Shown: positions 20,107 to 29,766, counted from the first letter of the stretch. The stretch is 64,000 nucleotides of DNA from Pseudoalteromonas luteoviolacea NCIMB 1944 (GCF_001625565.1 NZ_AUXS01000026.1:62001-126000), one strand, 5' to 3'. Program-made: numbers and translations. The notes: generated by a model not told the origin, from the letters alone.

Positions 20107-20430
20107 TTATTCTTGGTTCGCTCTTTGTAATATTTCAGCGACTGCCATATCAAGATTATTGGTCTTTTCTGCTTTCTCTATGATAGGGATCACCCAATCA
20201 CAACCAACATGGCGTAAAGACGCACGCCAGTCTTTCCACATGGACCCATCAATGCTATTTAGATTCTCAAGACCGAATGTGGAAGCTGCGCCCCAACTAG
20301 CAATAGACAGTACCCCTTGAGCATTGCTATTTGCACCCAATACAAACGGTCGTCTACGATCACTAGGGTTAATACCGAAATACAAGTCTGCTTTTTCTAT
20401 TGGATCAGATATTTTTGATATAATCTTCAT
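20107..20430 (-). CDS. Hypothetical protein, 107 aa
   Basis: Soluble, with no signal or membrane segment. Motifs such as 'YFGINPSDRRRPFVLGANS' and 'GCDWVIPIIEKAE' are not ones I can assign. SD weak. In the minus-strand accessory block. Confidence 0.55.
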   Translation of the reverse strand: MKIISKISDPIEKADLYFGINPSDRRRPFVLGANSNAQGVLSIASWGAASTFGLENLNSIDGSMWKDWRASLRHVGCDWVIPIIEKAEKTNNLDMAVAEILQRANQE

Positions 20431-20504
20431 AAATTTGACTTCTAACTTATCTTCGTTTTAATGATAAAAATAATTGCCCAAAGCTAGCACTCATGCAGCT
20501 AGCT

Positions 20505-20723
20505 TCAATCCATCTGAAATACTGATTGATAGCGCTGGTTGGCAAATTCATGGAAAATATCATCTAAAAACTGTGCGAGCTTGTCTTCTGCTAGTTCCGA
20601 AGGAATAACAACATCGTATACTCTAGCCCTCATACTCGTATCAGATTCTGTGTATAAAACCCATTCGTCAGCTTCACGATAAACCGACATAACTTTACCA
20701 AATACATTAAATTTACGTTTCAT
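20505..20723 (-). CDS. Small protein resembling DUF7661
   Basis: 72 aa with AGGGG upstream. It opens 'KFNVFGKVMSVYREADEWVLYT' and carries 'DVVIPSELAEDKLAQFLDDIFHE'. That last pattern fits the small DUF7661-type proteins I recall; function unknown. Confidence 0.6.
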   Translation of the reverse strand: MKRKFNVFGKVMSVYREADEWVLYTESDTSMRARVYDVVIPSELAEDKLAQFLDDIFHEFANQRYQSVFQMD

Positions 20724-20824
20724 GAGTTGCCCCTACATCTAATTAAAAAGGCCAATATAATTGATTAAAATACTGGCTAATACACAGTAAGGCAAGAGCA
20801 AATTCAATCGAATTAACCGTATTT

Positions 20825-21208
20825 TCACGCTTGGTTATATTTTATTTTAAATACGTAAAATCTAAAGAGTAAAGCTTGAGTTAACGCTATAAAAGCCAAA
20901 AGCCATGGACCATTTGTGAGTAGGCTTTCGCAAAGAAACAGGCCTGGTAGTAATGCATAATAAACGTAATTCTTACTCGTGAATTTGCAAACAAGCCAAT
21001 GCGTAGGAAACCCTATAAACAGCCACCCAACTATCGAGGTTAATACGAACGCACAAAAATAAAGCAAAAAAAGAACGAAAAAGCTATGAACCTCTGACCA
21101 CAAAAAATCATTTGAATTATAAAGGTCAAAAAGATAGGCGGCAGGGATAAATAAACTCGAAATAAATAGACTTTTAAACAATGCGCTGTCCCAACAACCA
21201 AGAACCAT
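20825..21208 (-). CDS. Membrane protein, 127 aa
   Basis: Start set at the ATG at 21208, which has AAGGAAG just upstream; the frame extends to a TTG at 21274 without SD. Four hydrophobic segments suggest an integral membrane protein. No family recognised. Confidence 0.6.
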   Translation of the reverse strand: MVLGCWDSALFKSLFISSLFIPAAYLFDLYNSNDFLWSEVHSFFVLFLLYFCAFVLTSIVGWLFIGFPTHWLVCKFTSKNYVYYALLPGLFLCESLLTNGPWLLAFIALTQALLFRFYVFKIKYNQA

Positions 21209-21463
21209 AGTCTTCCTTAAAAATATAACGAGTGGAAAAGCAAACGAATACAGCGAATGAAACTTTTTACGCAAAGTGTATAAGCATTAAAAACACACTT
21301 TACGGAATAGTTTTCTTACGCATTGAGCACTAATTTCAGTCACGCCCAACGCATAAAGCACTTCATACAGCAACGAGTAAAGTATAATACACAAGCACGA
21401 CGTCAATAAAACTCTAAGCTAGATAAAGCTTACTTATGCAGATGCTCATCGTTTTTACACTTC

Positions 21464-21784
21464 TCAATTCTTATTGTACCAACCGGCCCATTCGTTAGGG
21501 GCAGGATACTCTAATTTGTAGGATTCTAACTCAGCCTTACTAGCATACTTTAGATATACGCCAAAATAATCAAAGAGATATTCTTCCCCTACCCCCATAC
21601 GCCAAAACATGCTATCCGAGTCGTGTTCAGGGTATTTTATCCAAGGTGGTATTGGTGGCGATAATTTAAGGTCATCGTCAAAGCGCTGCTTTAACATGGC
21701 CTGCCAACTTTTTTCATGTTCGAGAAAAGCTTTCCAATCTTCGTCGGACATTCCCTTAGGCGGCCCTAGTTCATGTGAAGCCAT
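21464..21784 (-). CDS. Hypothetical protein, 106 aa
   Basis: AGGAG lies upstream of the ATG. Acidic, rich in Trp and Pro ('LSPPIPPWIKYPEHDSD', 'EWAGWY'), soluble. Not recognised. Confidence 0.6.
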   Translation of the reverse strand: MASHELGPPKGMSDEDWKAFLEHEKSWQAMLKQRFDDDLKLSPPIPPWIKYPEHDSDSMFWRMGVGEEYLFDYFGVYLKYASKAELESYKLEYPAPNEWAGWYNKN

Positions 21785-21868
21785 AATAACTCCTGATTAG
21801 ATTAAACTTAAAATTAAATAGTCAAACTACATTCTAATACTTACGCCTATATCCCTTTGTTTAGCGGC

Positions 21869-22105
21869 CTATTCGCCGCCACCGCAAGAACCACCATCTC
21901 CTCCAGTGCTATCAAGATCAGATTCGATGCTATATCTGGTTTTATTCTTCGACGAACGGAGGGAGCTTAAAATTAACAGCCCACCAAACACCAGTGTAAT
22001 CCACCCAAAATGCTCCGCCGGAGCTGAGTTAATATTTTTATAACCAATATACGCCAATGCACAGCCTATAATAAGTGGTACGAGCTTTACGAGTTTTCCT
22101 ATCAA
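21869..22105 (-). CDS. Small two-helix membrane protein with Gly/Cys-rich tail
   Basis: 78 aa from a TTG preceded by GAGGGGG. Two transmembrane segments (about 7-25 and 33-50) and a cytosolic tail ending 'GGDGGSCGGGE'. It follows the next gene by only 10 bp, so the two are probably co-transcribed. A similar Gly-rich end occurs in the protein at 33016. Confidence 0.6.
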   Translation of the reverse strand: MIGKLVKLVPLIIGCALAYIGYKNINSAPAEHFGWITLVFGGLLILSSLRSSKNKTRYSIESDLDSTGGDGGSCGGGE

Positions 22106-22115
22106 TCAAACCCCC

Positions 22116-22688
22116 TCAATGACTTGTTAGTTTATAATTACACTTGGCATATTCAGCTTTAACTTCACTCCAAGCCGCACGAGCATCAAAATCATCAGCT
22201 AACCCTTTATCTTTTCCCGTAAAGGCTGAGATACCATGCTGTATCATATACTTAGGTATATATTGAGGAATACCGAGTTTTTCCAACTTATTGCATAGTT
22301 TTTTCTTTTCAATAGGGTTATTCATCAATGCAGCAAACGTGCTTTGAAACTCTTTTAACTCCAATTTTGAAAGTTGAGAAAGTGAGTTTATTCGTAACAC
22401 CGAGATAGCTTGATGGGCGGACTTATCTTTAACCCTCAAAGTGTCATATTTGCCATAAGCTAGTGCAGCCAAGAGTAGCTCAGACGCTTTATCAAACTCT
22501 TTGTTTGATAAACATTCAGCAACCCCAAGAAATATGTCGGCAGGACTTTGCTTGTTAGACAACTCTGCCATTTCAACACATCGAGCTGGGGAAAGTGCTT
22601 CTAAATTACCTTTAGCTTCAATATTGACCGTATCAGATACGCTATTGAATGAAAGAGCTCCGAACGCAACACCTAAATACCATTTCAT
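22116..22688 (-). CDS. Secreted hypothetical protein, 190 aa
   Basis: Start at ATG 22688 after GTGGAG, giving a signal peptide cut after 'FNSVSDT'. The mature part is helical, with four cysteines ('SPARCVEMA', 'GVAECLSN', 'KKLCNK', 'YAKCNYK') likely paired in the periplasm. I recall similar proteins in other gammaproteobacteria but no function. Confidence 0.6.
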   Translation of the reverse strand: MKWYLGVAFGALSFNSVSDTVNIEAKGNLEALSPARCVEMAELSNKQSPADIFLGVAECLSNKEFDKASELLLAALAYGKYDTLRVKDKSAHQAISVLRINSLSQLSKLELKEFQSTFAALMNNPIEKKKLCNKLEKLGIPQYIPKYMIQHGISAFTGKDKGLADDFDARAAWSEVKAEYAKCNYKLTSH

Positions 22689-23031
22689 ATAAAACTCCAC
22701 TTTGTATAATCAACACCCGCCGTATGCGGCGCTGAAAAGTTTGGAAAGCATTCGCCATGACGGTGCACAAACTCAAATACAAAAAATGGTTAATACAACC
22801 TCATTGCCAATTAACTTAAGCTCTACACCAAAAACTGTCCATAGGTTAGAACTATTAAATGCAATATTGACCCCAGATGAAAATGCAAAGATAAATAACC
22901 ACAGAGGTCAAACTTACTGCGGCTCAGTCAATCTAACTCTATAACCCTCAACAGCAGCAAATTTATGTCCATCTGATACTTGGCGGTTAGCTTCATTCAA
23001 TAGTCGCTAGGAACTTCACTAACGCCAATAA
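22689..23031. other. Intergenic region, no convincing gene
   Basis: It contains a short GC-rich palindrome near 22713 (GCCG-TAT-GCGGC) and an 80-codon plus-strand frame without SD or recognisable composition, which I do not accept as a gene. Confidence 0.4.
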
Positions 23032-23424
23032 CTACTCTTTAACCGCACTTATGGCTTTGTTGGCTAATGACAATTCCAACACAATGCCGAACCCGCAATC
23101 AATTTTACTCAGTTGTGCTTTTGAGATAGTCACAATATCAACCTCGCCTGCGTATAAGCCTATGACTTCTGCGTTGGCGTCAAACTTAGTCGCTGTACAG
23201 TGATAAGCTATGATGTACGTACTTCCATCCTCAACGACCGCACTAATATTCAAAAGCAAGGCGACATTGTCGATTGTGATATCAATAGATTTGTTTTCAT
23301 TAGAGATAACAGCATAGCCATCAACCCACTTTACATTTATTGGATGCTCAATATCAACTGCCACTGATACTCCCGAAAGTATAAGTAATGCAACAAATAT
23401 TAAGTTTCTTACTAGATGCTTCAT
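23032..23424 (-). CDS. Secreted hypothetical protein, 130 aa
   Basis: Start at ATG 23424 gives a clear signal peptide (1-22, 'GVSVAVD'). The mature part is beta-rich with two cysteines ('YHCTATK', 'IDCGFG'). No family recognised. Confidence 0.6.
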   Translation of the reverse strand: MKHLVRNLIFVALLILSGVSVAVDIEHPINVKWVDGYAVISNENKSIDITIDNVALLLNISAVVEDGSTYIIAYHCTATKFDANAEVIGLYAGEVDIVTISKAQLSKIDCGFGIVLELSLANKAISAVKE

Positions 23425-23600
23425 AGGTGACTTACGCTCGCTTTGCTGGTTGAAGGGAATGAGAAAGAATACAAGCCTGCTATTTTTCGTCCTTGTTTTG
23501 TTGAGGGTATTAAGCACTTTACGTCTTTTTCCTATTGATTATTCACAGCTTATCATAGTCACCGCAATGTTTTTAAACAGAAGAGCGCATTTAGGTTTTA

Positions 23601-24194
23601 CTAGCCGAATATTCTTGAGAGCAGGCTTCGCTTTTTGCCTAGTGTTTTATAGCCAAAATAGGTCGTAGCTTGAAGGCTACCACCGGTAATTTCACTTCCC
23701 TTATTTAACGCTTGATTCACGGCATTGAACTCGGCGCTGCGAGTTACAATACTATTAAAAATGTCCGCCAACTCAGGTTCATTGTGATAAATTTCTGAGG
23801 CAATATCGATGGCCAATTTGTAGATAGGCTCTTCTGAATAAGCGTACTCGCCTTCTTTGCCCTCAACTTTATAGGTATTAGGAAAGTCTAATTCTAATTT
23901 GTCACCCAAAACTATGCGGCAAAATGCACTGGGTAAGAATGCTGAGATCCGCTCTGCCTCTCCAAAGCTTAATCCATGGTGTGTTATTCTGTCAGTGATG
24001 TCCGAATCACTGTGGTCTTTATACTCCAAAAAGACAGGTAGTACATCTTTGATTTTTTCTCGTTCAATCATACTCTGTGAATACTCGATAAGGGGTAGAA
24101 ATATTGTGGGCCTAATTTGAGCAATTAAATAACCCACTACTGATTCATTTATATTTAATTGCTTAGTAATGCTTGTTTGGCAAACAAGGAACAT
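23601..24194 (-). CDS. Hypothetical protein, 197 aa
   Basis: Soluble protein with no SD at the ATG. It contains 'GLSFGEAERISAFLPSAFCRIV', then an alpha-helical region and 'GGSLQATTYFGYKTLGKK'. I recall similar immunity-like proteins beside toxins but cannot assign it. Confidence 0.55.
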   Translation of the reverse strand: MFLVCQTSITKQLNINESVVGYLIAQIRPTIFLPLIEYSQSMIEREKIKDVLPVFLEYKDHSDSDITDRITHHGLSFGEAERISAFLPSAFCRIVLGDKLELDFPNTYKVEGKEGEYAYSEEPIYKLAIDIASEIYHNEPELADIFNSIVTRSAEFNAVNQALNKGSEITGGSLQATTYFGYKTLGKKRSLLSRIFG

Positions 24195-24234
24195 AAGTCA
24201 GCGACTTTATGCTCCTAACTTTTGCTTTTATCCG

Positions 24235-24550
24235 TTTTTTGACTCTTTTAATTCATCAATAGCAAAAGACTCTTCAACCAATGTAAAACCATAATGATCA
24301 GAAACCGATATGATACCACCTTATGCCCTAAATCTCGCAGCTCTGCAGTCAAGCGAACAAAGTAGTTTTTATTTGCCTCCAATGTGTCCTCGATATTCGT
24401 AAATATCTCACATCCAATCAATGGTGAACGCTACGCACCAAGCAAGAGTGTTGTAGCCCTCAGGTAGATTAAAATGAGGAAATGCATACATTGCAAACTG
24501 GTTGGAATACCCTGAAATGCGCTCACCTTGAAGCCACACTTCACCTCAAT
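24235..24550 (-). pseudogene. Decayed gene with two frameshifts
   Basis: Three minus-strand segments in different frames join into a plausible protein. The first starts 'VWLQGERISGYSNQFAMYAF' near 24540. The second starts 'EIFTNIEDTLEANKNYFVRL' and the third 'SDHYGFTLVEESFAIDE'. A TGA ends the first segment near 24409, and the frame shifts again near 24305. Family not recognised. Confidence 0.6.
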
Positions 24551-24571
24551 TTTGTTTGGTTCCTCAAACTG

Positions 24572-24826
24572 TTAATTTATCTTGCGATATGCGCTGTTAA
24601 TTGAACCAGCTTGATAAAGAGAGCATGTGCCATTTGAATAGTTCACTAAAAACTCGAAGTCCTTAATTGAGGCTGGGTAGCCATTTAATGTGGTAAGTAT
24701 GCGGTCGTGATGCCTTTTTGTATCAAGAGGGATCCAGTATACGGCAACTTCACCATAAGTAAGTTGAATACTTTCAAACAGAAAACTGTTCACGACAGTT
24801 GGGACTGATATAGTTACAATATCCAT
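24572..24826 (-). CDS. Hypothetical protein, 84 aa
   Basis: Start uncertain: the ATG at 24826 or a TTG at 24862. Beta-rich, ending 'GSINSAYRKIN'. It lies directly upstream of the decayed gene at 24235. Not recognised. Confidence 0.5.
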   Translation of the reverse strand: MDIVTISVPTVVNSFLFESIQLTYGEVAVYWIPLDTKRHHDRILTTLNGYPASIKDFEFLVNYSNGTCSLYQAGSINSAYRKIN

Positions 24827-24865
24827 GAAACCATGGCCTTCGGCTTCAACCCTTCCCAACAAGTA

Positions 24866-24900
24866 TTACAACACTCAAATCCTTACTCGCCTTGTTAGGC
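24866..24900 (-). other. Short attC-like site
   Basis: TTACAAC to GTTAGGC (35 bp) at the 3' end of the membrane gene at 24895. The core words fit, but the palindrome is much shorter than a normal attC. Confidence 0.35.
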
Positions 24901-25200
24901 AACTTTAAAATAGACAATGCATGCAACTAAGACCAGTACAACGTATGACAACAATTGAATACCCGCCTGACGGTGCTTACTTGCAAGTGCCAGCACTGTT
25001 TTATTGGAAGCGCCCTGCAGCAGTTTTACACCTTTTGAAGAGACAAAAGCGACTGGTACTTTAAAGTATTTCGGTGCGCCTAATTGTGCCCAAATCTCAG
25101 GCTCTAATTCTTTAACTGATTGATAGTATTTATATTCAGCCAAACCTGAACGAAGTATTAGAATTGCCCAAATGGCCGCTAGACATATTAATATCGACAT
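24895..25200 (-). CDS. Small membrane protein, 101 aa
   Basis: AGAGG upstream. Transmembrane segments at the N-terminus (2-16) and C-terminus (83-100) flank a soluble middle part. The 3' end overlaps the GTTAGGC core of a short attC-like site. Confidence 0.6.
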   Translation of the reverse strand: MSILICLAAIWAILILRSGLAEYKYYQSVKELEPEIWAQLGAPKYFKVPVAFVSSKGVKLLQGASNKTVLALASKHRQAGIQLLSYVVLVLVACIVYFKVA

Positions 25201-25305
25201 AACATACCTCTTCCAAACTACCTGAAAACCTTCAAATTGCTATGAATGCCATAAACAGAGACGCCACTAAAGACGCCCTGCAAGCGTTACTCATTAAACT
25301 TTGAT

Positions 25306-25713
25306 TTAGCGCTCAACCAAACTAAACCAGTTCCCAGAATTATCAATCGCCATAGCTTCAACACCATAGAGTTGCTTTGTTGGTGGCTGGGTAAACTCAA
25401 CGCCTTTAGCCACAAGTTCTTCATAGGTCTTATGGCAATTTTCAGTTTCAAAAACGCCCGCGCCAAATGCCCCCTCTGCGATTAAACTGCGTATTTTCTC
25501 AGCTGCATCTTTGCTGAACAGAGGTCCCTCTTTTGGCTCTGCCAATACCAATTGAAGTTGTGGCTTAGATTTTGGGTGTACGGTTAACCAGCGAAAGCCA
25601 CCTTCTACTTTCATATCATCACCAACCTCGAAACCAAGCTTATTTTGGTAAAAATCAAGCGCTTCTTCCTGATCCAGTACATATATTGTTGCATGTGCTA
25701 TAGATGTGATCAT
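25306..25713 (-). CDS. VOC family (glyoxalase/dioxygenase superfamily) protein
   Basis: 135 aa with AAAGGA upstream. It has the VOC fold pattern: 'HATIYVLDQEEALDFYQNKLGFEV', 'GFRWLTVHP', 'QLQLVLAE', 'VEAMAIDNSGNWFSLV'. Candidate metal ligands are His7, Gln53 and the C-terminal acidic residues. Family members include glyoxalase I, dioxygenases and fosfomycin- or bleomycin-resistance proteins. It lies just downstream of an AraC regulator on the same strand, a pairing common in this family. Confidence 0.85.
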   Translation of the reverse strand: MITSIAHATIYVLDQEEALDFYQNKLGFEVGDDMKVEGGFRWLTVHPKSKPQLQLVLAEPKEGPLFSKDAAEKIRSLIAEGAFGAGVFETENCHKTYEELVAKGVEFTQPPTKQLYGVEAMAIDNSGNWFSLVER

Positions 25714-25796
25714 TTATATATTCCTTTGTTATTATTGACTCGTTTTATCTTATAGAAATAATCAACATGATATTTCTCCAATATTGCTCATTTAAC

Positions 25797-26207
25797 TTAT
25801 TTTCCCAAAAAATGATATGCGTAACACGCTGGTATAGCCTGCGAAGGAAAGCGATAGGCCTCAGCTGACAAAGCCCACAGCTTACGGCGATACAAAGTTG
25901 GAGCCATACCGGTCTGTTTCAAAAACAATGATGAAAAGCTACCGAGACTTATGTAGCCTACTTTCTCGCAAACCTCTGATACACTAAAGTTTTCGGTAAT
26001 TAGCATCCTCTTAGCACTTTCGACGCGAAGCCGTATCAAGAATTCATTAGGGGTTTCTCCATAGGTATCTTTGAAAGAGCGCAAAAAGTGATAAGGGGAC
26101 ATATGAGCGTTCTTCGCCATATCCGATAAGTTAAGTGGGGTGTTAAAGTTACCAGCAATAAAATCCCTACCTGCATTCAGCCTTTTAAATTTATAGTTCG
26201 TAGCCAT
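25797..26207 (-). CDS. AraC-family regulator (DNA-binding domain only)
   Basis: 136 aa from the ATG at 26207 with AAGGAG upstream. Both AraC helix-turn-helix units are present ('NLSDMAKNAHMSPYHFLRSF' and 'VSEVCEKVGYISLGSFSSLF'), with no effector-binding domain. It probably controls the VOC gene 84 bp downstream. Confidence 0.88.
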   Translation of the reverse strand: MATNYKFKRLNAGRDFIAGNFNTPLNLSDMAKNAHMSPYHFLRSFKDTYGETPNEFLIRLRVESAKRMLITENFSVSEVCEKVGYISLGSFSSLFLKQTGMAPTLYRRKLWALSAEAYRFPSQAIPACYAYHFLGK

Positions 26208-26322
26208 AAAATAAACTCCTTGATCCACGTAAAATATAACGCTGGTTTAAAGTTTGAGCAACGCTGTTACATTGTTATCCAGATATATAACGCCATCAGT
26301 TGCTATCGGCTTGCTGACTATC

Positions 26323-26979
26323 TTACCTATTTTCTATTGTTCTCGTACGGACCCTGCACCGTTCAATCATAAAGTCAAAAATATCGCTGTCTTTGTATTG
26401 ATGAGTATCAACGCACGATAAGACACTCTCGATTGATCGACTAATGTCGTTCGATTCATGAAAACAAACCAACTCTGGAAACTCCGCTTTCAGATCAGAA
26501 AAATAGTCTTTATGCAAAGCACTAAAACGCTGAAACCTCATGATTTTCTTTTCTATTTCTTCGGAGCTTCGACCTAGGAGCGATGAACGCCCACGCTCTC
26601 TGTTAGCTCTGAGTGCTTCTGGCACATGAAAGTAGACGTACTTATTGGGGAATGACACTTGTTTTTCATCTATCATTTTTCGATAAAAGCTCACAATAGT
26701 GTCAAAACATCCCCAGTTCTCGTCTGGGAAGGTTATACCAAACCAAACCGGTTGAAAGACATCACCATCTAAAATAGATATCATAGCGTCGCTAGCAGAG
26801 CTACTCGCAATGTGACACCTTTCAATTTGTTTTTGGTAGTACCATAGGTCCGACTCTCGATTATCTTTACCAAATAGTTTATTAACTTCAGGTATTACAT
26901 AACAACCATGCTTATCTTTTAATGCTGAAGCAATTGTGCTTTTACCTACAGCAGGCGCACCCTCAAAAGTTACTATCAT
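26323..26979 (-). CDS. P-loop kinase-like AAA protein
   Basis: 218 aa. A Walker A motif GAPAVGKST sits at residues 7-15, 'ISILDGDVFQP' forms a Walker B-like strand, and an Arg-rich lid 'RANRERGRSSLLGR' follows. The layout resembles dNMP/deoxynucleoside kinases and chloramphenicol-phosphotransferase-like proteins. Substrate unknown. SD (GGAG) is 11 nt upstream. Confidence 0.8.
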   Translation of the reverse strand: MIVTFEGAPAVGKSTIASALKDKHGCYVIPEVNKLFGKDNRESDLWYYQKQIERCHIASSSASDAMISILDGDVFQPVWFGITFPDENWGCFDTIVSFYRKMIDEKQVSFPNKYVYFHVPEALRANRERGRSSLLGRSSEEIEKKIMRFQRFSALHKDYFSDLKAEFPELVCFHESNDISRSIESVLSCVDTHQYKDSDIFDFMIERCRVRTRTIENR

Positions 26980-27362
26980 TTTGGCTATATTCTCCGATTA
27001 ACTGCCCAAGACCTCTAAACCTTTACAAAATTATCAGTCATAAAGTGCATTCAGTTTTTACGTCGTTGTTTAATAAACTTTGATTGGTATACCTTTCAAA
27101 ACACCTCTAGAGTCCTCGACAATAAATCAAAATAACTCTGTACATATTGTGCCTTCGCTTTAAATTGACACTTTTGAGCTGATATTAAGTGAATATAATT
27201 GCTTAGCAGACCCCATTAAGTTAATCGTTCATCAGTCCTATTGGCTTGAAACTCGATGTAACCATCTGCTCACAAAACCAGCTTGTTAGATACATACATG
27301 TGCAAGTTAGCGCTGTTACCTAGATATTCCTATTGCCCATTTCACGCACTCATAATTGCCTG
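26980..27362. other. Intergenic region with one attC-like end
   Basis: No gene is visible. GTTAGAT at 27285-27291 in the context 'CAGCTTGTTAG' looks like the right core of an eroded attC, but no matching left core is clear. Confidence 0.35.
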
Positions 27363-27698
27363 TTATATCATGATCATTGTCATTATGATGATCAACATGA
27401 TTGTATTCAGACAAAGAGCTATAAAGCAAAGCACTAATGCCAACGTGTATTTCCTCACATTAACCGCTTTGTCGTATTCTCCAAACTGCGTTTTCATTAA
27501 TTTATATTTTAGGCTTAATAAAAACTGAATTAGTAAAACAACCACTCCCAGCGTCAGTATTGCTATTAAACACGAAATTCCTGGATTTATTGAACCATAA
27601 ATATGCAAAAAAACCGCAAAAGCAACAGCTAAAGGCAATAACCAAAACACCTTTTTTCTTGCTTCATCGTACCGTTTGTTGCGGTTGTATCTATTCAT
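27363..27698 (-). CDS. Membrane protein, 111 aa
   Basis: TTAGGA upstream. A basic N-terminus (NRYNRNKRYDEARKK) and three transmembrane segments (about 18-34, 40-62, 86-110). The last is rich in Ile/Met. Not recognised. Confidence 0.6.
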   Translation of the reverse strand: MNRYNRNKRYDEARKKVFWLLPLAVAFAVFLHIYGSINPGISCLIAILTLGVVVLLIQFLLSLKYKLMKTQFGEYDKAVNVRKYTLALVLCFIALCLNTIMLIIIMTMIMI

Positions 27699-27934
27699 GG
27701 CTATTCCTAAAACGCGGCCTTAAAGTGCGTCAAACGCATGCAACGCTTGAACGAAGAAAAACCTATAAACTATTGATATCAAGTCTTAATACCTCTTTAG
27801 GCGCTTGCGTTATTGGTATAATTCGCCAATCATTTACCCAAAGTTAGATGTCAATCCCTTCACCAATAATTTATTAAGTGCAGTGCCTTAATTCATCTGG
27901 AAAGTTCTGCTAATGCGAGATATCAATACTTCCT

Positions 27935-28004
27935 AAATAACGCCTAACAGGCTGCGCGGTCTGAACTCGCAACGTAGCGTGTCCCGAACGCGTAGCCCTT
28001 ATAT
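27935..28004 (-). other. attC-like site
   Basis: AAATAAC (27935-27941) to CTTATAT (27998-28004), with inner palindromic pieces (GGCTGCGCGG, CGCGTAGCC). It lies directly after the stop of the lipoprotein gene at 28005. An eroded site. Confidence 0.5.
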
Positions 28005-28517
28005 TTATTTCTCAAAAAAACCTAGTTCTGAATCACCTTTTATTTCTATTTTTTTCAGAATAACTTTACCGCTACCTTTTTCTTCTATCCATACTGCTGA
28101 ATATGCTTTGCCTAACTCGCCTCTGACAATGTATGTAATATCTGGCTCTGGTGAAAATGTAACATCACCAGTAACTTCATAAACAGTGCCTGTCATTGCC
28201 TGAATTGGCGCGGCATACAGAGTTCTACCTTTGATTGTAAACGTAGCCATCGAAGAGGGAGTATCTGTTACGACATGTTCGGTTGTAAGTGCAAAACCTT
28301 GGCCATAGGTAGCTGAGCGTGTTGCAGCTGCGCTATTGTGTATTCTCTTACCATCTACTTTTTCAAGGTAAAACAAATCAGCTTTGCCTTCGCTGTGTCT
28401 TTTTTGTGTACTTTCAAATTTAGATATTGCGCCTGAGTAGTTTTCAGGTACTGGCGAGTATGTGCTGGCACATCCTCCCATCAACAGAGTTGCCGCCGGA
28501 ATGAGTAGATATTTCAT
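28005..28517 (-). CDS. Lipoprotein, 170 aa
   Basis: AGGAG upstream. Signal peptide with lipobox (MGGC, Cys16) gives a predicted lipid-anchored periplasmic protein. The mature part is beta-rich ('SATYGQGFALTTEHVVTD', 'GKVILKKIEIKG'). Function unknown. Confidence 0.7.
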   Translation of the reverse strand: MKYLLIPAATLLMGGCASTYSPVPENYSGAISKFESTQKRHSEGKADLFYLEKVDGKRIHNSAAATRSATYGQGFALTTEHVVTDTPSSMATFTIKGRTLYAAPIQAMTGTVYEVTGDVTFSPEPDITYIVRGELGKAYSAVWIEEKGSGKVILKKIEIKGDSELGFFEK

Positions 28518-28816
28518 TTTATGTTTCGCTCCTAATTTGAATCTAAAGTCTTAATAAGGCAGAGATTTGTTACATAGGTGTTCAAAAATGAAAACAGCAA
28601 ACTGTGTTGTCCTTTTTATTAAGCTATTTTGTTGCATTGTGCACTTCAACTATTATCCATACAACTAAAATAGCCGGGCAAATAGTTATTGGTAAGTATT
28701 GATGCAGCCGGCCATCGCGGCTGGAGCAAAGGGATGATTGTGAATTGCGCCAAAGAAAAACGCTATCACGATAACTGTGACGGCTCGAGCTTGGTAAGTT
28801 AAAACAGTGCTTCCGT

Positions 28817-29203
28817 TTACTTTAATGTGCGCCCAACTACCAACTCCGTTATTTCCGTGAACTTGACTGGCAACGAAGGAATACTCCCCATTGCCATTAT
28901 TGTATTTCTCAATTGTACGCTCATAGTGCTCGTAGGCTTTTGCTCCCTTTTATAAGGGCCACCATGCAAATCCCAATCGAAGACAAAAAACCCAAGCTTT
29001 GCAAAATCAGACCAAACTTCAGAGCTTCCCAAATTTGGAGATTCCAATTGCACCGCAATAGCATCATGCTCGGCATAGTTTTCAATAACCAAGTTGGGGA
29101 TTGTGCCTTCGCCCGCCGTAGCAAATAGAGCTATGTTTCCTTCGCCATCTATAGCGAACCAGTCAAACTCTCGACCTTCCAATTTTTCTTCGTAGATACT
29201 CAT
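28817..29203 (-). CDS. Immunity-like hypothetical protein, 128 aa
   Basis: It opens 'EFDWFAIDGEGNIALFATAGEG', a pattern I have seen in many small bacterial proteins found next to polymorphic toxins and in integron cassettes. No catalytic residues are evident; no toxin is adjacent. Confidence 0.6.
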   Translation of the reverse strand: MSIYEEKLEGREFDWFAIDGEGNIALFATAGEGTIPNLVIENYAEHDAIAVQLESPNLGSSEVWSDFAKLGFFVFDWDLHGGPYKREQKPTSTMSVQLRNTIMAMGSIPSLPVKFTEITELVVGRTLK

Positions 29204-29439
29204 AATTTAAGCATGTCACACTTTTTCAAAAGGCTTTAAATTATAACAAATTGAAGCTAAATAAAGGTAATTAATTTAACTTAGAGTAAGCTACAAACAC
29301 TTTATGGTTTTAAGTCTTGTGCACCAAGGCAATTCAATTGATTTGAGTTAAATTTTAATCTCATAACCACTGAGGTATATCGCAGTATTGCTCAACTTTA
29401 CCCCTATATCACGAAGTAAAGCTGAACAATTTACTGAAG

Positions 29440-29766
29440 TTACGGCAAGCTTCTAATTCTAGTCACTGAGATCCGCCCATGTTGATCGCATTTACTTGAG
29501 TTGACACCAACCTGAATTGAGCCACCGCTTTTTTGTGCTGCTAAAAGGACTGACAGTATTTGGTCTACTTCGGCATCCCCCTGTCTAACAGCATAAAAAG
29601 CTGCATCACAGTTTTTAGGATTGTGATGTGCTTTTTCTGTACGAAACAAAATAAAGCCTCCGGTGTAGCCGGTATTGATCTCTGCAACTTTCGTAGCCTG
29701 ACTCCAATCATTCGCAAACGAAGGTACTGACAAAAATAGTAAAGCTGCTAATCCAAATAATTTCAT
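29440..29766 (-). CDS. Small secreted protein, paralogue of the gene at 17340
   Basis: 108 aa from the ATG at 29766 with GGAGAGG upstream. Signal peptide (1-18) and two cysteines ('PKNCDAA', 'SSKCDQ'). Shares the 'LSVLLAAQKSG' core with the protein at 17340. Probably periplasmic; function unknown. Confidence 0.65.
   Translation of the reverse strand: MKLFGLAALLFLSVPSFANDWSQATKVAEINTGYTGGFILFRTEKAHHNPKNCDAAFYAVRQGDAEVDQILSVLLAAQKSGGSIQVGVNSSKCDQHGRISVTRIRSLP

Noticed and set aside
22702..22944. Plus-strand 80-codon ORF
   Set aside because: TTG start without SD, no family signature, lies in an intergenic stretch of the minus-strand block.
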